From Pseudomonas monteilii (lineage in GTDB: Bacteria > Pseudomonadota > Gammaproteobacteria > Pseudomonadales > Pseudomonadaceae), in the NCBI GenBank assembly GCA_001534745.1, contig CP013997.1, forward strand, positions 1,240,001 to 1,304,000: 64,000 nt of DNA, in the 5' to 3' direction. Below the pieces are notes generated by a model that was not told where the DNA came from, ran no database searches, and was given only the letters and a program-made list of their open reading frames with translations. Of the stretch, positions 8,744 through 17,754 are shown piece after piece; positions within the stretch are counted from its first letter, which is position 1, and each line of letters opens with the position of its first letter. A program made the translations under genes and the position numbers.

Positions 8744-9691
8744 ATGGCAATGCCATCATCCGAACACAGCACGATCATAGGCGTCGACGTTGCTAAGGCT
8801 GAGCTCGTCATTTACGAAGACAGCTCCGGACAGTTGAGCACTATTGCCAACAACAAGACGGCTATTAAACAATGGATCAAGGCATTGCACGGCAAGGTCT
8901 CGATTGCAATCGAGGCCACCAATGTCTATCACCTGCTGTTTACCGATATGGTCCATGAAGCAGGACATACCCTTTACTTGATGGATGGTTATGCCCTGAG
9001 TCACTACCGAAAAGGTATTGGCTCACGCGCCAAGACCGACCCGATCGATGCAAGGGTACTGGCCCGGTACCTCAAGAACGAAGGCGCTAATCTTACCCCC
9101 TGGATCCCCCCTTCGACACTCTATCGCGACCTTGTCAGCCTGTTTCGCAGGCGCGCGATGCTCGTCCAGACGCGTACAGCGCTGAGACTGAGCTGGGAGG
9201 GTGAGCCGCTGCTCAAGAACCTTTTGAAGTCCCAGCTCACCTCGATGAAGCGCCTTGAAGACCTCATTGAAAACATGATCAAGAAGCTGCTCGACCAGGC
9301 AGGACTGATGCCGTTAGTAAAGCAGTGTATGAAAGTTGAAGGTATTGGTTTTCTTACCGCTGCGCGTTTGGTCGCCACCTACCAGCGAGGCGAGTTCAAG
9401 AGTGCCGATGCCTTCATCGCCTTTTTAGGAATGGACCTGCGAGTGGCTCAGTCGGGCAAGAAAAAAGAACGCTCGACGTTGACCAAACGAGGCGATCCAG
9501 AGGTCCGTCGTTTGCTGCACAACGCGGCGATGTCAGCAGGCAGGACAGCTGCTTGGAAAACGTTTTACGAAGACAAGCAGAGCCGCGGTTTTAAAAAGAC
9601 TCAAGTCCTGGTCATGCTGGCCCGCAAGCTGGCTCGAGTGGTCTTTGCCCTGATCAGAAGCGGAGAGGAATATCGCCCCAAAGCCGCTTAA
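8744..9691 (+). CDS. IS110-family transposase (DEDD recombinase), copy 1
   Basis: A 315-aa RNA-guided-type recombinase. The N-terminal RuvC-like domain has the DEDD residues D15 (GVDVAK), E57 (IAIEAT), D99 and D102 (KTDPIDAR). The C-terminal Transposase_20 domain has VEGIGFLTAARLVA, FLGMDL and AAMSAGR, the last holding the probable catalytic serine. GGAG at 8732-8735 lies 8 nt before the start. The product differs from copy 2 at four residues (A/V and T/S near 110, N/S near 165, A/T at the penultimate position), so both genes are intact. Confidence 0.93.
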   Translation: MAMPSSEHSTIIGVDVAKAELVIYEDSSGQLSTIANNKTAIKQWIKALHGKVSIAIEATNVYHLLFTDMVHEAGHTLYLMDGYALSHYRKGIGSRAKTDPIDARVLARYLKNEGANLTPWIPPSTLYRDLVSLFRRRAMLVQTRTALRLSWEGEPLLKNLLKSQLTSMKRLEDLIENMIKKLLDQAGLMPLVKQCMKVEGIGFLTAARLVATYQRGEFKSADAFIAFLGMDLRVAQSGKKKERSTLTKRGDPEVRRLLHNAAMSAGRTAAWKTFYEDKQSRGFKKTQVLVMLARKLARVVFALIRSGEEYRPKAA

Positions 9692-9714
9692 GCGCTTGGC
9701 AATTACCATAGAAT

Positions 9715-9832
9715 CTCCCACAGGAGACCGCGTCAGCCTGCAACGCCGTGGTGTCGCTACGGGTGTGAGCGGCCCCTGCCGGGGCGCCGGACCGGCCGCG
9801 ATTGGGCCCGCAGGGCCCACCCATCAGCCCAC
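9715..9832 (+). repeat. type-2 REP module resuming after IS copy 1
   Basis: CTCCCACAGG at 9715 continues the REP broken at 8541, followed by the usual ~45-bp linker (TGCAACGCCGTGG...) and an opposing type-2 REP (GAGCGGCCCCTGCCGG ... GATTGGGCCCGCAGGGCC). Such double REPs recur at 26.9, 39.4 and 43.8 kb. Confidence 0.85.
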
Positions 9833-9891
9833 GCGGTGGTCCATGTGCCGCGCAGGAAAAGACCGCAACTCATGGAAACCCGACCCACCCC

Positions 9892-10725
9892 TCACGCCAA
9901 CCGCAACACCACCACCCCCGCCAGAATCACCCCCACTGCCACCCAGCGCGCCCGGCCCACCGGCTCCTTGAGCACCCACCAGGCGATCAGCGTGGCGAAC
10001 AGGATCGAGCTTTCGCGCAAGGCGGCGACCATCGACACCGTTGCCAGGGTCATGGCCTGCAGGGCCAGGGCATAGGCCGCCAGCGTGCCGAACCCGCCGA
10101 TGGCGCCCAGGTGCCAGTTGCCCCGTGCATAGCGCAGCAAGCGCCGTCCGCGTGTGAACCCCGCCCATCCGGCGATCGCCAGGCCGCCGAGCAGGAAGAT
10201 CCACAGCGTGTAGGCGATCGGCGAATGCGACAGGCGCACGCCCGCGCCGTCGACCAGGGTGTAGGTCGCGATCAGCAGCGCGGTGAGCAGTGCCAGCCCC
10301 AGGCCTCCCCGGCGCTGCGCGCGGGCGCCCGCCAGGGTCAGCAGGATGCCCAGGCAGATCACGCCGATGCCCAGCCAGGCCCCCGAGGTAAGGTGCTCGC
10401 CCAGCACGAAGGTACCGATCAATGCCACCAGCAGCGGTGCCACGCCACGCATCAAGGGGTAGGTCTGGCTCATGTCCGCGAGGCGGTAGATGCGCGCCAC
10501 CAGGGCGTAGTAGAGCACCTGCAAGAGCGCCGAGGCGGCGATGAAGGGCCAGCTTTCGGGTCGTGGCAGGGGCAGGAAGGGCAGGGCCAGTGCCGCCCAC
10601 AAGGCGGCGCAGGTGGTCACCAGCACCGTGGTGAGAAAGGTGTCCTGGCCGGCCTTGACGATGGCGTTCCACAACGCGTGGAGGACGGCGGCCAGCATGA
10701 CCAGTTCGAAGGCGTACGAAGACAT
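9892..10725 (-). CDS. DMT-superfamily (EamA) transporter
   Basis: Inner-membrane protein of 277 aa with about ten hydrophobic helices in two EamA repeats. The first ends at ~132 (GIGVICLGILLTLAGA), the second at ~275 (WVAVGVILAGVVVLRLA). Short loops and the PLMRG and RESS motifs at equivalent places in the two halves fit drug/metabolite exporters. The substrate cannot be read from the sequence. It stands alone between a REP module and a divergent methyltransferase gene. Confidence 0.82.
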   Translation of the reverse strand: MSSYAFELVMLAAVLHALWNAIVKAGQDTFLTTVLVTTCAALWAALALPFLPLPRPESWPFIAASALLQVLYYALVARIYRLADMSQTYPLMRGVAPLLVALIGTFVLGEHLTSGAWLGIGVICLGILLTLAGARAQRRGGLGLALLTALLIATYTLVDGAGVRLSHSPIAYTLWIFLLGGLAIAGWAGFTRGRRLLRYARGNWHLGAIGGFGTLAAYALALQAMTLATVSMVAALRESSILFATLIAWWVLKEPVGRARWVAVGVILAGVVVLRLA

Positions 10726-10866
10726 TCGGTGCTTCCTCGTTGAAGTGATGCAGGGCTACAGGCGCCGCGCCCATCGACAAAGGCTTCGCGTGACGCGGGC
10801 CGCGACGTAGAATGCCGGCCACGGCGCCGTTGGCGCGTCATTCGTCATCCGAGGCACCCTGTTCCC

Positions 10867-12102
10867 ATGTCCGTCACACCCTCTGCTTCTTCCACGCCCG
10901 ATGCGCGTGACCGATTCCTTGCCATGCTGGCGGCCGCGCTCGACGGTCAGCACCTGAGCAAGCTGGTCCTGGCGCGCCATGTCGGTGCCGACGAGAGCCT
11001 GCAGCGCATCATCGCCAAGCCGGTGCGGATCAAGGAGCAGGACTGCCTGTCGCTGGTCTATCGTCACCAGACCCGCGATATTACCCGCAACCTGCCGACG
11101 GCGCAGGCGCTCGAGGCCATTGCCGAGCTGCTGCCCGGCAGCTTTCGCAATGCGCACCTGTTCAGCGACGACGGTGAAACCCAGCTGACCTTCAGCAAGA
11201 AAGGCAAGCCGATGCTCCAGCAGCATGGCGCGCCCGTGGCCCGGGAGCAGGCCTCCACCGGTCATGACCGGGAGAAGAAACGCTACCTGGACCTGGCGCG
11301 CCCGTTCCTGCGCGACCTGGGCGTGACCGATGCGCAAGGGGCGTTGATCCCGTCGATGTCGCGCAAGTGGAAGCAGATCAACAAGTTCATCGAAGTCTTC
11401 GACCATGCCCTGGCCAACGCCCCGCTGGCGGCCGACCAGGCGCTGAAGGTCGCCGATTTCGGCTCCGGCAAGGGGTACCTGACGTTCGCCATCCACGACT
11501 ACCTGTGCGACCACTTGGGCCGCCCGGCCCAGGTCACCGGCGTGGAACTGCGCCAGGACCTGGTGACGCTGTGCAATGGCGCTGCCGCGCGCCTGGATCA
11601 TCCGGGCCTGGATTTCCAATGCGGTGACGTGCGCAGCGTGGTGCCTGCGGCGATCGACGTGATGATCGCCCTGCATGCCTGCGACGTGGCCACCGATTAC
11701 GCGATCCACACCGGCATCCGCTGTGGTGCGTCGATCATCATGTGCTCGCCGTGCTGCCACAAGCAGATCCGCCCGCAACTGCACAGCCCCGATGTGCTGC
11801 AGCCGATGCTGCAGTACGGGCTGCACCTGGGGCAGCAGGCCGAGATGCTCACCGATGGCTTGCGCGCGCTGTACCTCGAGGCCTGTGGCTACGAGACCAA
11901 GGTCTTCGAGTTCATTTCGCTGGAGCACACCAACAAGAACAAGATGATCCTGGCGGTCAAGCGCGCCCAGCCGGGCGACAACGCGGCGCAGCTGGCACGG
12001 ATCGAGGACCTCAAGCGCTTCTATGGCGTGCAGGAGCACTGCCTGGAAACCTTGCTGCGCGCCGATGGCTGGCTCGCCGGGATGGCCACGGCGGCACGCT
12101 GA
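10867..12102 (+). CDS. SAM-dependent methyltransferase (METTL25/RRNAD1-like fold)
   Basis: Cytoplasmic 411-aa protein. Residues ~175-340 form a class I methyltransferase domain with the SAM-binding loop VADFGSGKGYLTFAIHDYL (~197-215), an acidic residue after VTGVELRQ, and CSPCCHKQIRPQL. GKGYL plus the CCHK cysteines is the signature of the Methyltransf_32 group. The N-terminal ~130 residues are a separate domain present in bacterial members. The substrate, perhaps RNA, is unknown. It is convergent with the DUF4917 gene, the stops lying only 12 bp apart. Confidence 0.8.
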   Translation: MSVTPSASSTPDARDRFLAMLAAALDGQHLSKLVLARHVGADESLQRIIAKPVRIKEQDCLSLVYRHQTRDITRNLPTAQALEAIAELLPGSFRNAHLFSDDGETQLTFSKKGKPMLQQHGAPVAREQASTGHDREKKRYLDLARPFLRDLGVTDAQGALIPSMSRKWKQINKFIEVFDHALANAPLAADQALKVADFGSGKGYLTFAIHDYLCDHLGRPAQVTGVELRQDLVTLCNGAAARLDHPGLDFQCGDVRSVVPAAIDVMIALHACDVATDYAIHTGIRCGASIIMCSPCCHKQIRPQLHSPDVLQPMLQYGLHLGQQAEMLTDGLRALYLEACGYETKVFEFISLEHTNKNKMILAVKRAQPGDNAAQLARIEDLKRFYGVQEHCLETLLRADGWLAGMATAAR

Positions 12103-12114
12103 GGCGCGCAGCCG

Positions 12115-13128
12115 CTAGCGACGCGGTGTCGGCACGGCCACGGCCAGGTCCGGCAGCGTCAAGGGATGGCTGGCGGCATCGAAGAAGTGCACCGGTGTGT
12201 TGGCAAGCCCGGCGAAACGCTCGCTGAAGTGACGTTTCTGGTTGAGCACCGCCGCTTCGCCCAGGGGCCGAAGACCAATGGCCACGTGCTTGGGACGCGC
12301 CTGGCGAAGGGCGTGGAGCAGGTGCTGGTCAGCGTTGTCCAGATGCTGGCCCAGCAGGCACAGCCCACGCCGTTCACGCGCCAGCTCGCCCAGGCACGCG
12401 CTGAGGTAGTCCGAATGCCGGATGACCCGCAGCTTGTCGTCGCTCGGCCCCTCGTTGACGAACAGCGGGACCTCCCCCGGCAGGTTGACGGCGAAGCCAT
12501 CGAGCAGCTCGCTGCCACGCGCCGCGCGCTGGCGTGTGCTGCCATCGGGCAGCTTGAGCAGGTGCAGGCCACCATGCAGGTGCAAGACCTGTGTGCCCGT
12601 ACCGGTAGGCTGGCGCACATCGAAGAAGCCCTGCTCGTCGAAGCGACTGGCGAAGCCGTCCGGCGCCTGCTGCACGGCCCACGGCAGGAGCAGGTCGTAG
12701 TTGCTGGTGTAGACGCTGGCGTAGCGGCGCAGCTCGGCGTTGAGGTGCAACAGCGTCGCTTCGGGCATCCGGGTGAAGGGCACATGCACCGCGCGCACGG
12801 CGTGGATCAGCGCTTCCTTGATCGAATAGTAGCGATTGAGCGGCGCCGTCGAGCCGATGGCCAGGGCGGCGTTGGCGCGCACCGTGGTGTTGAGCGCGCT
12901 GAGCACCGGTTCGAACAGTTCGCTGCCCAGGGACTTGAACAGGGCCTGGTCGCTGACGCCCAGCGCCTTGTGCCGGACCTGCTGGGCCTGCTCGAACAGC
13001 GAGAAGTAGCCGAACGGCTTCCAGATCGCCCGGCTGGCACCGTTGCCCAGGAGCAGGGCGTCGCACGGATGACGGTCGCTGACTTCGGCCCAGCTGGGCA
13101 GGTGAGCGTCTGAAGAGGGCTGTGGCAT
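12115..13128 (-). CDS. DUF4917 protein, SIR2-like NAD-binding fold
   Basis: A 337-aa soluble protein. It shows three SIR2-type motifs in order: LLLGNGASRAIW (nucleotide-binding glycines), SVYTSNYDLLLPW (the Asn-Tyr-Asp box) and VLHLHGGLHLL (the HG box), then HSDYLSACLGEL and RRGLCLLGQHL. SIR2-like enzymes are NAD-consuming deacylases or NADases, and this box order also occurs in SIR2 defence effectors. The start ATG at 13128 (MPQPSSDAHLP) has AGGA 8 nt upstream; an in-frame ATG 33 nt earlier has no good site. Function is inferred only from the fold. Confidence 0.75.
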   Translation of the reverse strand: MPQPSSDAHLPSWAEVSDRHPCDALLLGNGASRAIWKPFGYFSLFEQAQQVRHKALGVSDQALFKSLGSELFEPVLSALNTTVRANAALAIGSTAPLNRYYSIKEALIHAVRAVHVPFTRMPEATLLHLNAELRRYASVYTSNYDLLLPWAVQQAPDGFASRFDEQGFFDVRQPTGTGTQVLHLHGGLHLLKLPDGSTRQRAARGSELLDGFAVNLPGEVPLFVNEGPSDDKLRVIRHSDYLSACLGELARERRGLCLLGQHLDNADQHLLHALRQARPKHVAIGLRPLGEAAVLNQKRHFSERFAGLANTPVHFFDAASHPLTLPDLAVAVPTPRR

Positions 13129-13215
13129 GGGAGAGATCCTGCAGGCGATGAACGCGCGCACTCTACCACGCGAGGGGCGGCCGCCGGGCCGCCCGATCGT
13201 GTCGCAAGGGCAGGA

Positions 13216-15420
13216 TCAGTCGCCCAGGCCGGCGGCACGGGCACGGGCCGCGTGCAGCTTCTTGTAGCTGTCGATCAGGCGCAGGTGACGGTCCAGCCCT
13301 TCGAGCTTCGAGTTGGTCGGCGTCAGGCCGTGGAAGCGCACGCTGCCGTCGACCGATCCCAACACCGCGTCCATGCGCGCATCACCGAACAGACGACGGA
13401 AATTGCCCTCGAAATCGGCCATCTCCAGCTCGTCGTCCAGCACCACTTCCAGCACGGCGCTCATGGCCTGGTAGAACAGGCCGCGGTCGAGCGTGTTGTC
13501 GTTGTACTGCAGGAAGGCACCGACCAGGTCCAGCGCCTCCTCGAACTGCTGCAGCGCCAGGTGGATCAGCAGCTTGAGCTCGAGGATCGTCAGCTGTCCC
13601 CAGACCGTGTTGTCGTCGAACTCCACACCGATCAGCGTGGCGATGTCGGTGTAGTCGTCCACCTCGCAGTCTTCCAGGCGTTCGAGCAGCGCCTGCAGGC
13701 GCTCGTCATCCAGACGGTGCAGGTCGAGGATGTCGCTGCGGAAGGCCAGCGCCTTGTTGGTGTTGTCCCAGATCAGGTCATCGACCGGGTAGATCTCCGA
13801 ATAGCCCGGCACCAGGATGCGGCAGGCCGCAGCGCCCAGGTCGTCGTACACCGCCATGTAGACTTCCTTGTCGAGCGCTTCGAGGATGCCGAACAGCGCG
13901 GCGGCCTGGTCGGCGGTGGACGCCTGGCCCTGCTCGGAGAAGTCCCACTCGACGAAGTCGAAGTCGGCCTTGGCGCTGAAGAAGCGCCAGGACACTACAC
14001 CGCTGGAATCGATGAAGTGCTCGACGAAGTTGTTCGGCTCGGTCAGCGCCTGGCTCTCGAAGGTCGGGCGCGGCAAGTCGTTCAGGCCTTCGAAGCTGCG
14101 GCCTTGCAGCAGTTCGGTGAGGCTGCGCTCCAGTGCCACTTCCAGGCACGGGTGTGCGCCAAACGAGGCGAACACGCCGCCCGTGCGTGGGTTCATCAGG
14201 GTGACGCACATGACCGGGAATTCACCCCCGAGCGAGGCGTCCTTGACCAGCACGGGGAAGCCCTGCTCTTCGAGACCCCGAATGCCGGCCAGGATCGACG
14301 GGTACTTGGCCAGCACCTGCTCGGGCACGTCGGGCAGGGCCAGCTCGCCCTCGAGGATCTCGCGCTTGACCGCACGCTCGAAGATTTCCGACAGGCACTG
14401 CACCTGGGCTTCGACCAGCGTGTTGCCGGCGCTCATGCCATTGCTCAGGTACAGGTTCTCGATCAGGTTGGACGGGAAGTACACCGTCTCGCCATCGGAC
14501 TGCCGCACGAAGGGCAGCGCGCAGATGCCACGCTCGGTGTTGCCGGAGTTGGTGTCGTACAGGTGCGAGCCGCGCAGTTCGCCGTCAGGGTTGTAGATCG
14601 CCAGGCAGTGGGCGTCGAGAATTTCCTTGGGCAGGGCGTCGCGGCGACCCGGCTTGAACCAGCGCTCGTTGGGGTAGTGCACGAAGGCGGCGTTGGCGAT
14701 GTCCTCGCCCCAGAACTGGTCGTTGTAGAAGAAGTTGCAGTTCAGCCGTTCGATGAACTCGCCCAGTGCCGACGCCAGTGCGGCTTCCTTGCTGGCGCCT
14801 TTGCCGTTGGTGAAGCACATCGGCGACTGCGCATCGCGGATGTGCAGCGACCACACGTTGGGCACGATGTTGCGCCAGGAGGCGACCTCGATCTTCATCC
14901 CCAGGTCGGCGATCAGGGCGGACAGGTTGGCGATGGTCTGTTCCAGCGGCAGGTCCTTGCCCAGCACTTCGGTGCGACCCGCTGCATCGAGGGCCGGCAT
15001 CAGCAACGCCTGGGCATCGGCGTCGAGGTCGTCGACCGCCTCGATGACGAACTCGGGGCCGGTCTGCACCACTTTCTTCACCGTGCAGCGGTCGATGGAG
15101 CGCAGGATGCCCTGACGGTCCTTGTCCGACAGGTCGGCCGGCAGCTCGACCTGGATCTTGAAGATCTGCTGATAGCGGTTCTCGGGGTCGACGATGTTGT
15201 TCTGCGACAGGCGGATGTTGTCGGTCGGGATGTCGCGGCTCTGGCAGTACAGCTTGACGAAATACGCTGCGCACAGGGCCGAGGAGGCCAGGAAATAGTC
15301 GAACGGGCCCGGCGCGGAGCCGTCGCCCTTGTAGCGAATCGGCTGGTCGGCCACCACCGTGAAATCGTCGAACTTGGCTTCAAGTCGCAGGTTGTCGAGA
15401 AAGTTGACTTTGATTTCCAT
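13216..15420 (-). CDS. OsmC/YcaO fusion protein
   Basis: A 734-aa cytoplasmic protein. Residues ~1-140 resemble OsmC (DQPIRYKGDGSAPGPFDYFLASSALCAAYFV). Residues ~170-560 are a YcaO domain (NGKGASKEAALASALGEFIERLNCNFFYND, with the ATP-binding E...E pattern), followed by a helical C-terminal extension as in E. coli YcaO. YcaO enzymes activate backbone amides with ATP; E. coli YcaO is linked to RimO-dependent methylthiolation of ribosomal protein S12. I chose the ATG giving MEIKVNFLDNL because it begins the OsmC domain; an ATG 54 nt further upstream would add an unrelated hydrophobic stretch. No peptide precursor gene is adjacent. Confidence 0.85.
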   Translation of the reverse strand: MEIKVNFLDNLRLEAKFDDFTVVADQPIRYKGDGSAPGPFDYFLASSALCAAYFVKLYCQSRDIPTDNIRLSQNNIVDPENRYQQIFKIQVELPADLSDKDRQGILRSIDRCTVKKVVQTGPEFVIEAVDDLDADAQALLMPALDAAGRTEVLGKDLPLEQTIANLSALIADLGMKIEVASWRNIVPNVWSLHIRDAQSPMCFTNGKGASKEAALASALGEFIERLNCNFFYNDQFWGEDIANAAFVHYPNERWFKPGRRDALPKEILDAHCLAIYNPDGELRGSHLYDTNSGNTERGICALPFVRQSDGETVYFPSNLIENLYLSNGMSAGNTLVEAQVQCLSEIFERAVKREILEGELALPDVPEQVLAKYPSILAGIRGLEEQGFPVLVKDASLGGEFPVMCVTLMNPRTGGVFASFGAHPCLEVALERSLTELLQGRSFEGLNDLPRPTFESQALTEPNNFVEHFIDSSGVVSWRFFSAKADFDFVEWDFSEQGQASTADQAAALFGILEALDKEVYMAVYDDLGAAACRILVPGYSEIYPVDDLIWDNTNKALAFRSDILDLHRLDDERLQALLERLEDCEVDDYTDIATLIGVEFDDNTVWGQLTILELKLLIHLALQQFEEALDLVGAFLQYNDNTLDRGLFYQAMSAVLEVVLDDELEMADFEGNFRRLFGDARMDAVLGSVDGSVRFHGLTPTNSKLEGLDRHLRLIDSYKKLHAARARAAGLGD

Positions 15421-15678
15421 TGCGGAGGGCACCGTGAGCACGAGTGAAACGAAAAGGCATGACGCAGCCGCCATCCGCTACGGATGAAGACCACGAAGAG
15501 AACCTGGGGAACGATGGGCCGGCATTATCCGGGTTTTGCCGGGCAAAGTCTTGCGTCAGCCGGCGGCTGGTGTGTGGACCATTCGTCGGCCGACAAGGGC
15601 GATTCGGTTGAACCGAGGCGTCTTCGCGTCACTCAGGTTAAGGGCAACCCTTGAGATGTCGAGGAAACGAGACCCGTC

Positions 15679-16146
15679 ATGGACACCCGGCCCGATCACC
15701 ACGAAGCGTCCATTCCTGTCGTGGAAGAAGTCGCCAGCCTGTCGAAGCGCACCGTCGTCACGGGTACCACCACCGTGGACAAGCACGTGCAGGTGCACGA
15801 GCAGGTGATCAGCGACACCTTGCGCAGGGAAGGGGCGTCGGTCGAGCGCGTCGCCAAAGGCACGCCGGTCGACCGGGACCATCCGCCGCAGACGCGTATC
15901 GAGAATGGCGTGACCATCATTCCTGTCTTCGAAGAAGTACTCGTCGTCGAAAAACGCCTGGTGCTTAAGGAAGAGCTGCACATCCGGCCTTTCGTCGAAG
16001 ACGTCCCGTTTCAACAGACGGTCAGCCTGCGCCGTGAAGACATCGTGCTCACGCACCGTGACGCAGCGACCGACGACCCGTCTGGCGACGCGCCTGCCGC
16101 CACCCGGACTTCCAGTTCCATTATCCGCAAAGAGAGAGACGCATGA
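15679..16146 (+). CDS. DUF2382 (YsnF/AvaK-type) protein
   Basis: A 155-aa acidic protein made largely of one DUF2382 domain (IPVVEEVASLSKRTVVTGTTTV, VFEEVLVVEKRLVLKEELHIR). DUF2382 proteins are linked to general stress responses in other bacteria. There is no signal peptide. Its last four bases overlap the start of the next gene (ATGA), so they form an operon. Confidence 0.82.
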   Translation: MDTRPDHHEASIPVVEEVASLSKRTVVTGTTTVDKHVQVHEQVISDTLRREGASVERVAKGTPVDRDHPPQTRIENGVTIIPVFEEVLVVEKRLVLKEELHIRPFVEDVPFQQTVSLRREDIVLTHRDAATDDPSGDAPAATRTSSSIIRKERDA

Positions 16147-17036
16147 CTCATACACTCGTTGCCGCTTTCGACACCCTTACCGAAGCCCAGGCTGCCAAGC
16201 GCGATCTGCTGGCCCAACAGGTACTCGAGAGCAATATCGAACTGTCGTCTTCCGAATTGCATGCCGCCGAAGGCCGTGCCGACGACACCGCTCACCATGA
16301 ATCCTTTGGTGAAAAGGTCAGCCATTTCTTCAGTTCGCTGTTCGGCACCGACGAGCACGATGCCAACAAGCCGCACCGCTACGCCACCGCCTACCCGGAG
16401 CTGTCCCGCCGCGGTGCAGCGGTCCTGACCGTGACGGTCATGAGCGATGAGCAGGCCGACAAGGCCGAAGCGATCCTCGAGCGCAATGGCGCCATCGACG
16501 TCGACGAGCGCGTCGCCGGTTGGAGCCGCGAAGACACCGGCGCTACGACGCATATCGCTGGCACTCACCTGGGTGCCGACCGTGCCCAAGTCGTGGACCG
16601 TACCCTTGATACACCTGGAGGCGGTGCCGCGATTCCAGTGATCGAGGAAGACCTGCGTGTCGGCAAGCGTGAAGTCACCACCGGCCGTGTCCGTGTGGTC
16701 TCGCGTCTCACCGAGCGTCCCGTCGAAGAGACGGTGAACCTGCACGAAGAGCACGCTCACATCGAGCGCCGCCCGGTAGACCGTCCGGCGACCGCGGCCG
16801 ATCTGGACGGCTTCAAGGCAGGCTCGATCGAGATTCAGGAAACCGCCGAGCAGGCCGTGGTCGAGAAGTCGGCGCGCGTGGTGGAAGAAGTCAGCGTGGG
16901 CAAGCAGTCCAGTGACCACCAAGAAACCATCCGTGACACGGTGCGTCGCACCGATGTCGAGGTTCAGAACGATCCAGGCACCGTGCGTCACGAGGCCTCG
17001 ATCACTCCACCGAACGATCCGCTCAAAGGCCGTTGA
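16143..17036 (+). CDS. DUF2382 (YsnF/AvaK-type) protein with N-terminal general-stress domain
   Basis: A 297-aa soluble protein. The N-terminal ~110 residues (LVAAFDTLTEAQAAKRDLL ... AVLTVTVMSDEQADKAEAIL) form a predicted alpha/beta domain like that of YsnF stress proteins. Residues ~160-280 carry DUF2382 repeats (IPVIEEDLRVGKREVTTGRV, AVVEKSARVVEEVSVGKQ). It is the second gene of the operon (4-nt overlap). No catalytic motif is visible. Confidence 0.82.
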   Translation: MTHTLVAAFDTLTEAQAAKRDLLAQQVLESNIELSSSELHAAEGRADDTAHHESFGEKVSHFFSSLFGTDEHDANKPHRYATAYPELSRRGAAVLTVTVMSDEQADKAEAILERNGAIDVDERVAGWSREDTGATTHIAGTHLGADRAQVVDRTLDTPGGGAAIPVIEEDLRVGKREVTTGRVRVVSRLTERPVEETVNLHEEHAHIERRPVDRPATAADLDGFKAGSIEIQETAEQAVVEKSARVVEEVSVGKQSSDHQETIRDTVRRTDVEVQNDPGTVRHEASITPPNDPLKGR

Positions 17037-17120
17037 TCGTAACCGGCAGGTCGGTAGGCATTCAGGCCTGTCGGCCATGCCTCTTGCTTGCGTCATTCAA
17101 TCTAGAGAAAGGAAATCGAC

Positions 17121-17555
17121 ATGAGTCTCTTCGGCACGATCCTCGAAAAACTGGGCCTGCGCAAACATGATCAGGGCACCGTCTCCGGCAACGATGCTCC
17201 CACCTCCAGTGGCGGTGCCGCTTCGTCTGACGCCTCGGCCTCGACCACACCAGGTGCGACCGCCTCGACCTCGACGCCCGCACCGGCTTCGCTGTCGCAG
17301 GTAGACGTCGCGGCCAAGCTCGACGACCTGGCAGCGCAGCACAGCGAGAAACTGAACTGGAAAACCTCGATCGTCGACCTGCTCAAGCTGCTGAACATCG
17401 ACAGCAGCCTGACCAACCGCAAAGAGCTGGCCAAGGAACTGAACTACACCGGTTCGACCGACGACTCGGCGGCCATGAATGTGTGGCTGCACAAGGCTGT
17501 CCTGAAAAAACTGTCGGAAAACGGCGGTCAGGTGCCTGCCGACCTGCTCGACTGA
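17121..17555 (+). CDS. DUF3597 protein
   Basis: A 144-aa protein: a short N-terminal segment (MSLFGTILEKLGL), a Ser/Ala/Thr/Pro-rich linker (~25-60) and a conserved C-terminal domain (VDVAAKLDDLAAQ ... KELAKELNYTGSTDDSAAMN). AGAAAGGAAA precedes the ATG. It lies 84 bp after the DUF2382 operon and may share its transcript. A GC-rich hairpin follows it. Function unknown. Confidence 0.85.
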   Translation: MSLFGTILEKLGLRKHDQGTVSGNDAPTSSGGAASSDASASTTPGATASTSTPAPASLSQVDVAAKLDDLAAQHSEKLNWKTSIVDLLKLLNIDSSLTNRKELAKELNYTGSTDDSAAMNVWLHKAVLKKLSENGGQVPADLLD

Positions 17556-17561
17556 TGGGCC

Positions 17562-17588
17562 GAGGGCCCCTCGCAAGAGGGGCCTCTC
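17562..17588 (+). terminator. hairpin after the DUF2382/DUF3597 cluster
   Basis: GGCCCCTC-GCAA-GAGGGGCC forms an 8-bp stem with a tetraloop, 7 nt after the DUF3597 stop. There is no T-run after it, so termination is likely but not certain. Confidence 0.5.
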
Positions 17589-17754
17589 GAGAGGTCGTTC
17601 GCTCGCCAGGACGTGCGCCTGGCAAGTGGACGACCTTCTTGTCGATGCAGGAAACGTTGCCGCTGCGACGTGAGACATCGACGAACGGTCATCTGCCGAT
17701 GGCCGACGCAGGTATCCTCCTTCCCCTCTAGCACAGACTTTTCAGGAGACCGGC

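Larger units (their letters stand above)
8542..9714 (+). mobile_element. IS110-family insertion sequence, copy 1 (1173 bp, REP-targeted)
   Basis: Boundaries were set by comparing both copies with uninterrupted REPs (GGGGCCGCTCCCACAGG). The left flank ends GGGGCCGCT and the right flank starts CTCCCACAGG, so a CT dinucleotide is present at both junctions. The element starts TGTATGGTAGG and ends TTACCATAGAAT, which gives a subterminal 7-bp inverted repeat (TATGGTA/TACCATA). It has a long non-coding left end (202 bp), one transposase gene and a 23-bp right end. This layout and the REP target recall ISPpu9/ISPpu10 of P. putida and IS621 of E. coli. Confidence 0.9.

Noticed and set aside
13252..15447. 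Long plus-strand open frame (731 codons)
   Set aside because: Antisense to the OsmC-YcaO gene, rich in Val/Gln/Arg/His with no domain; a codon-bias shadow.
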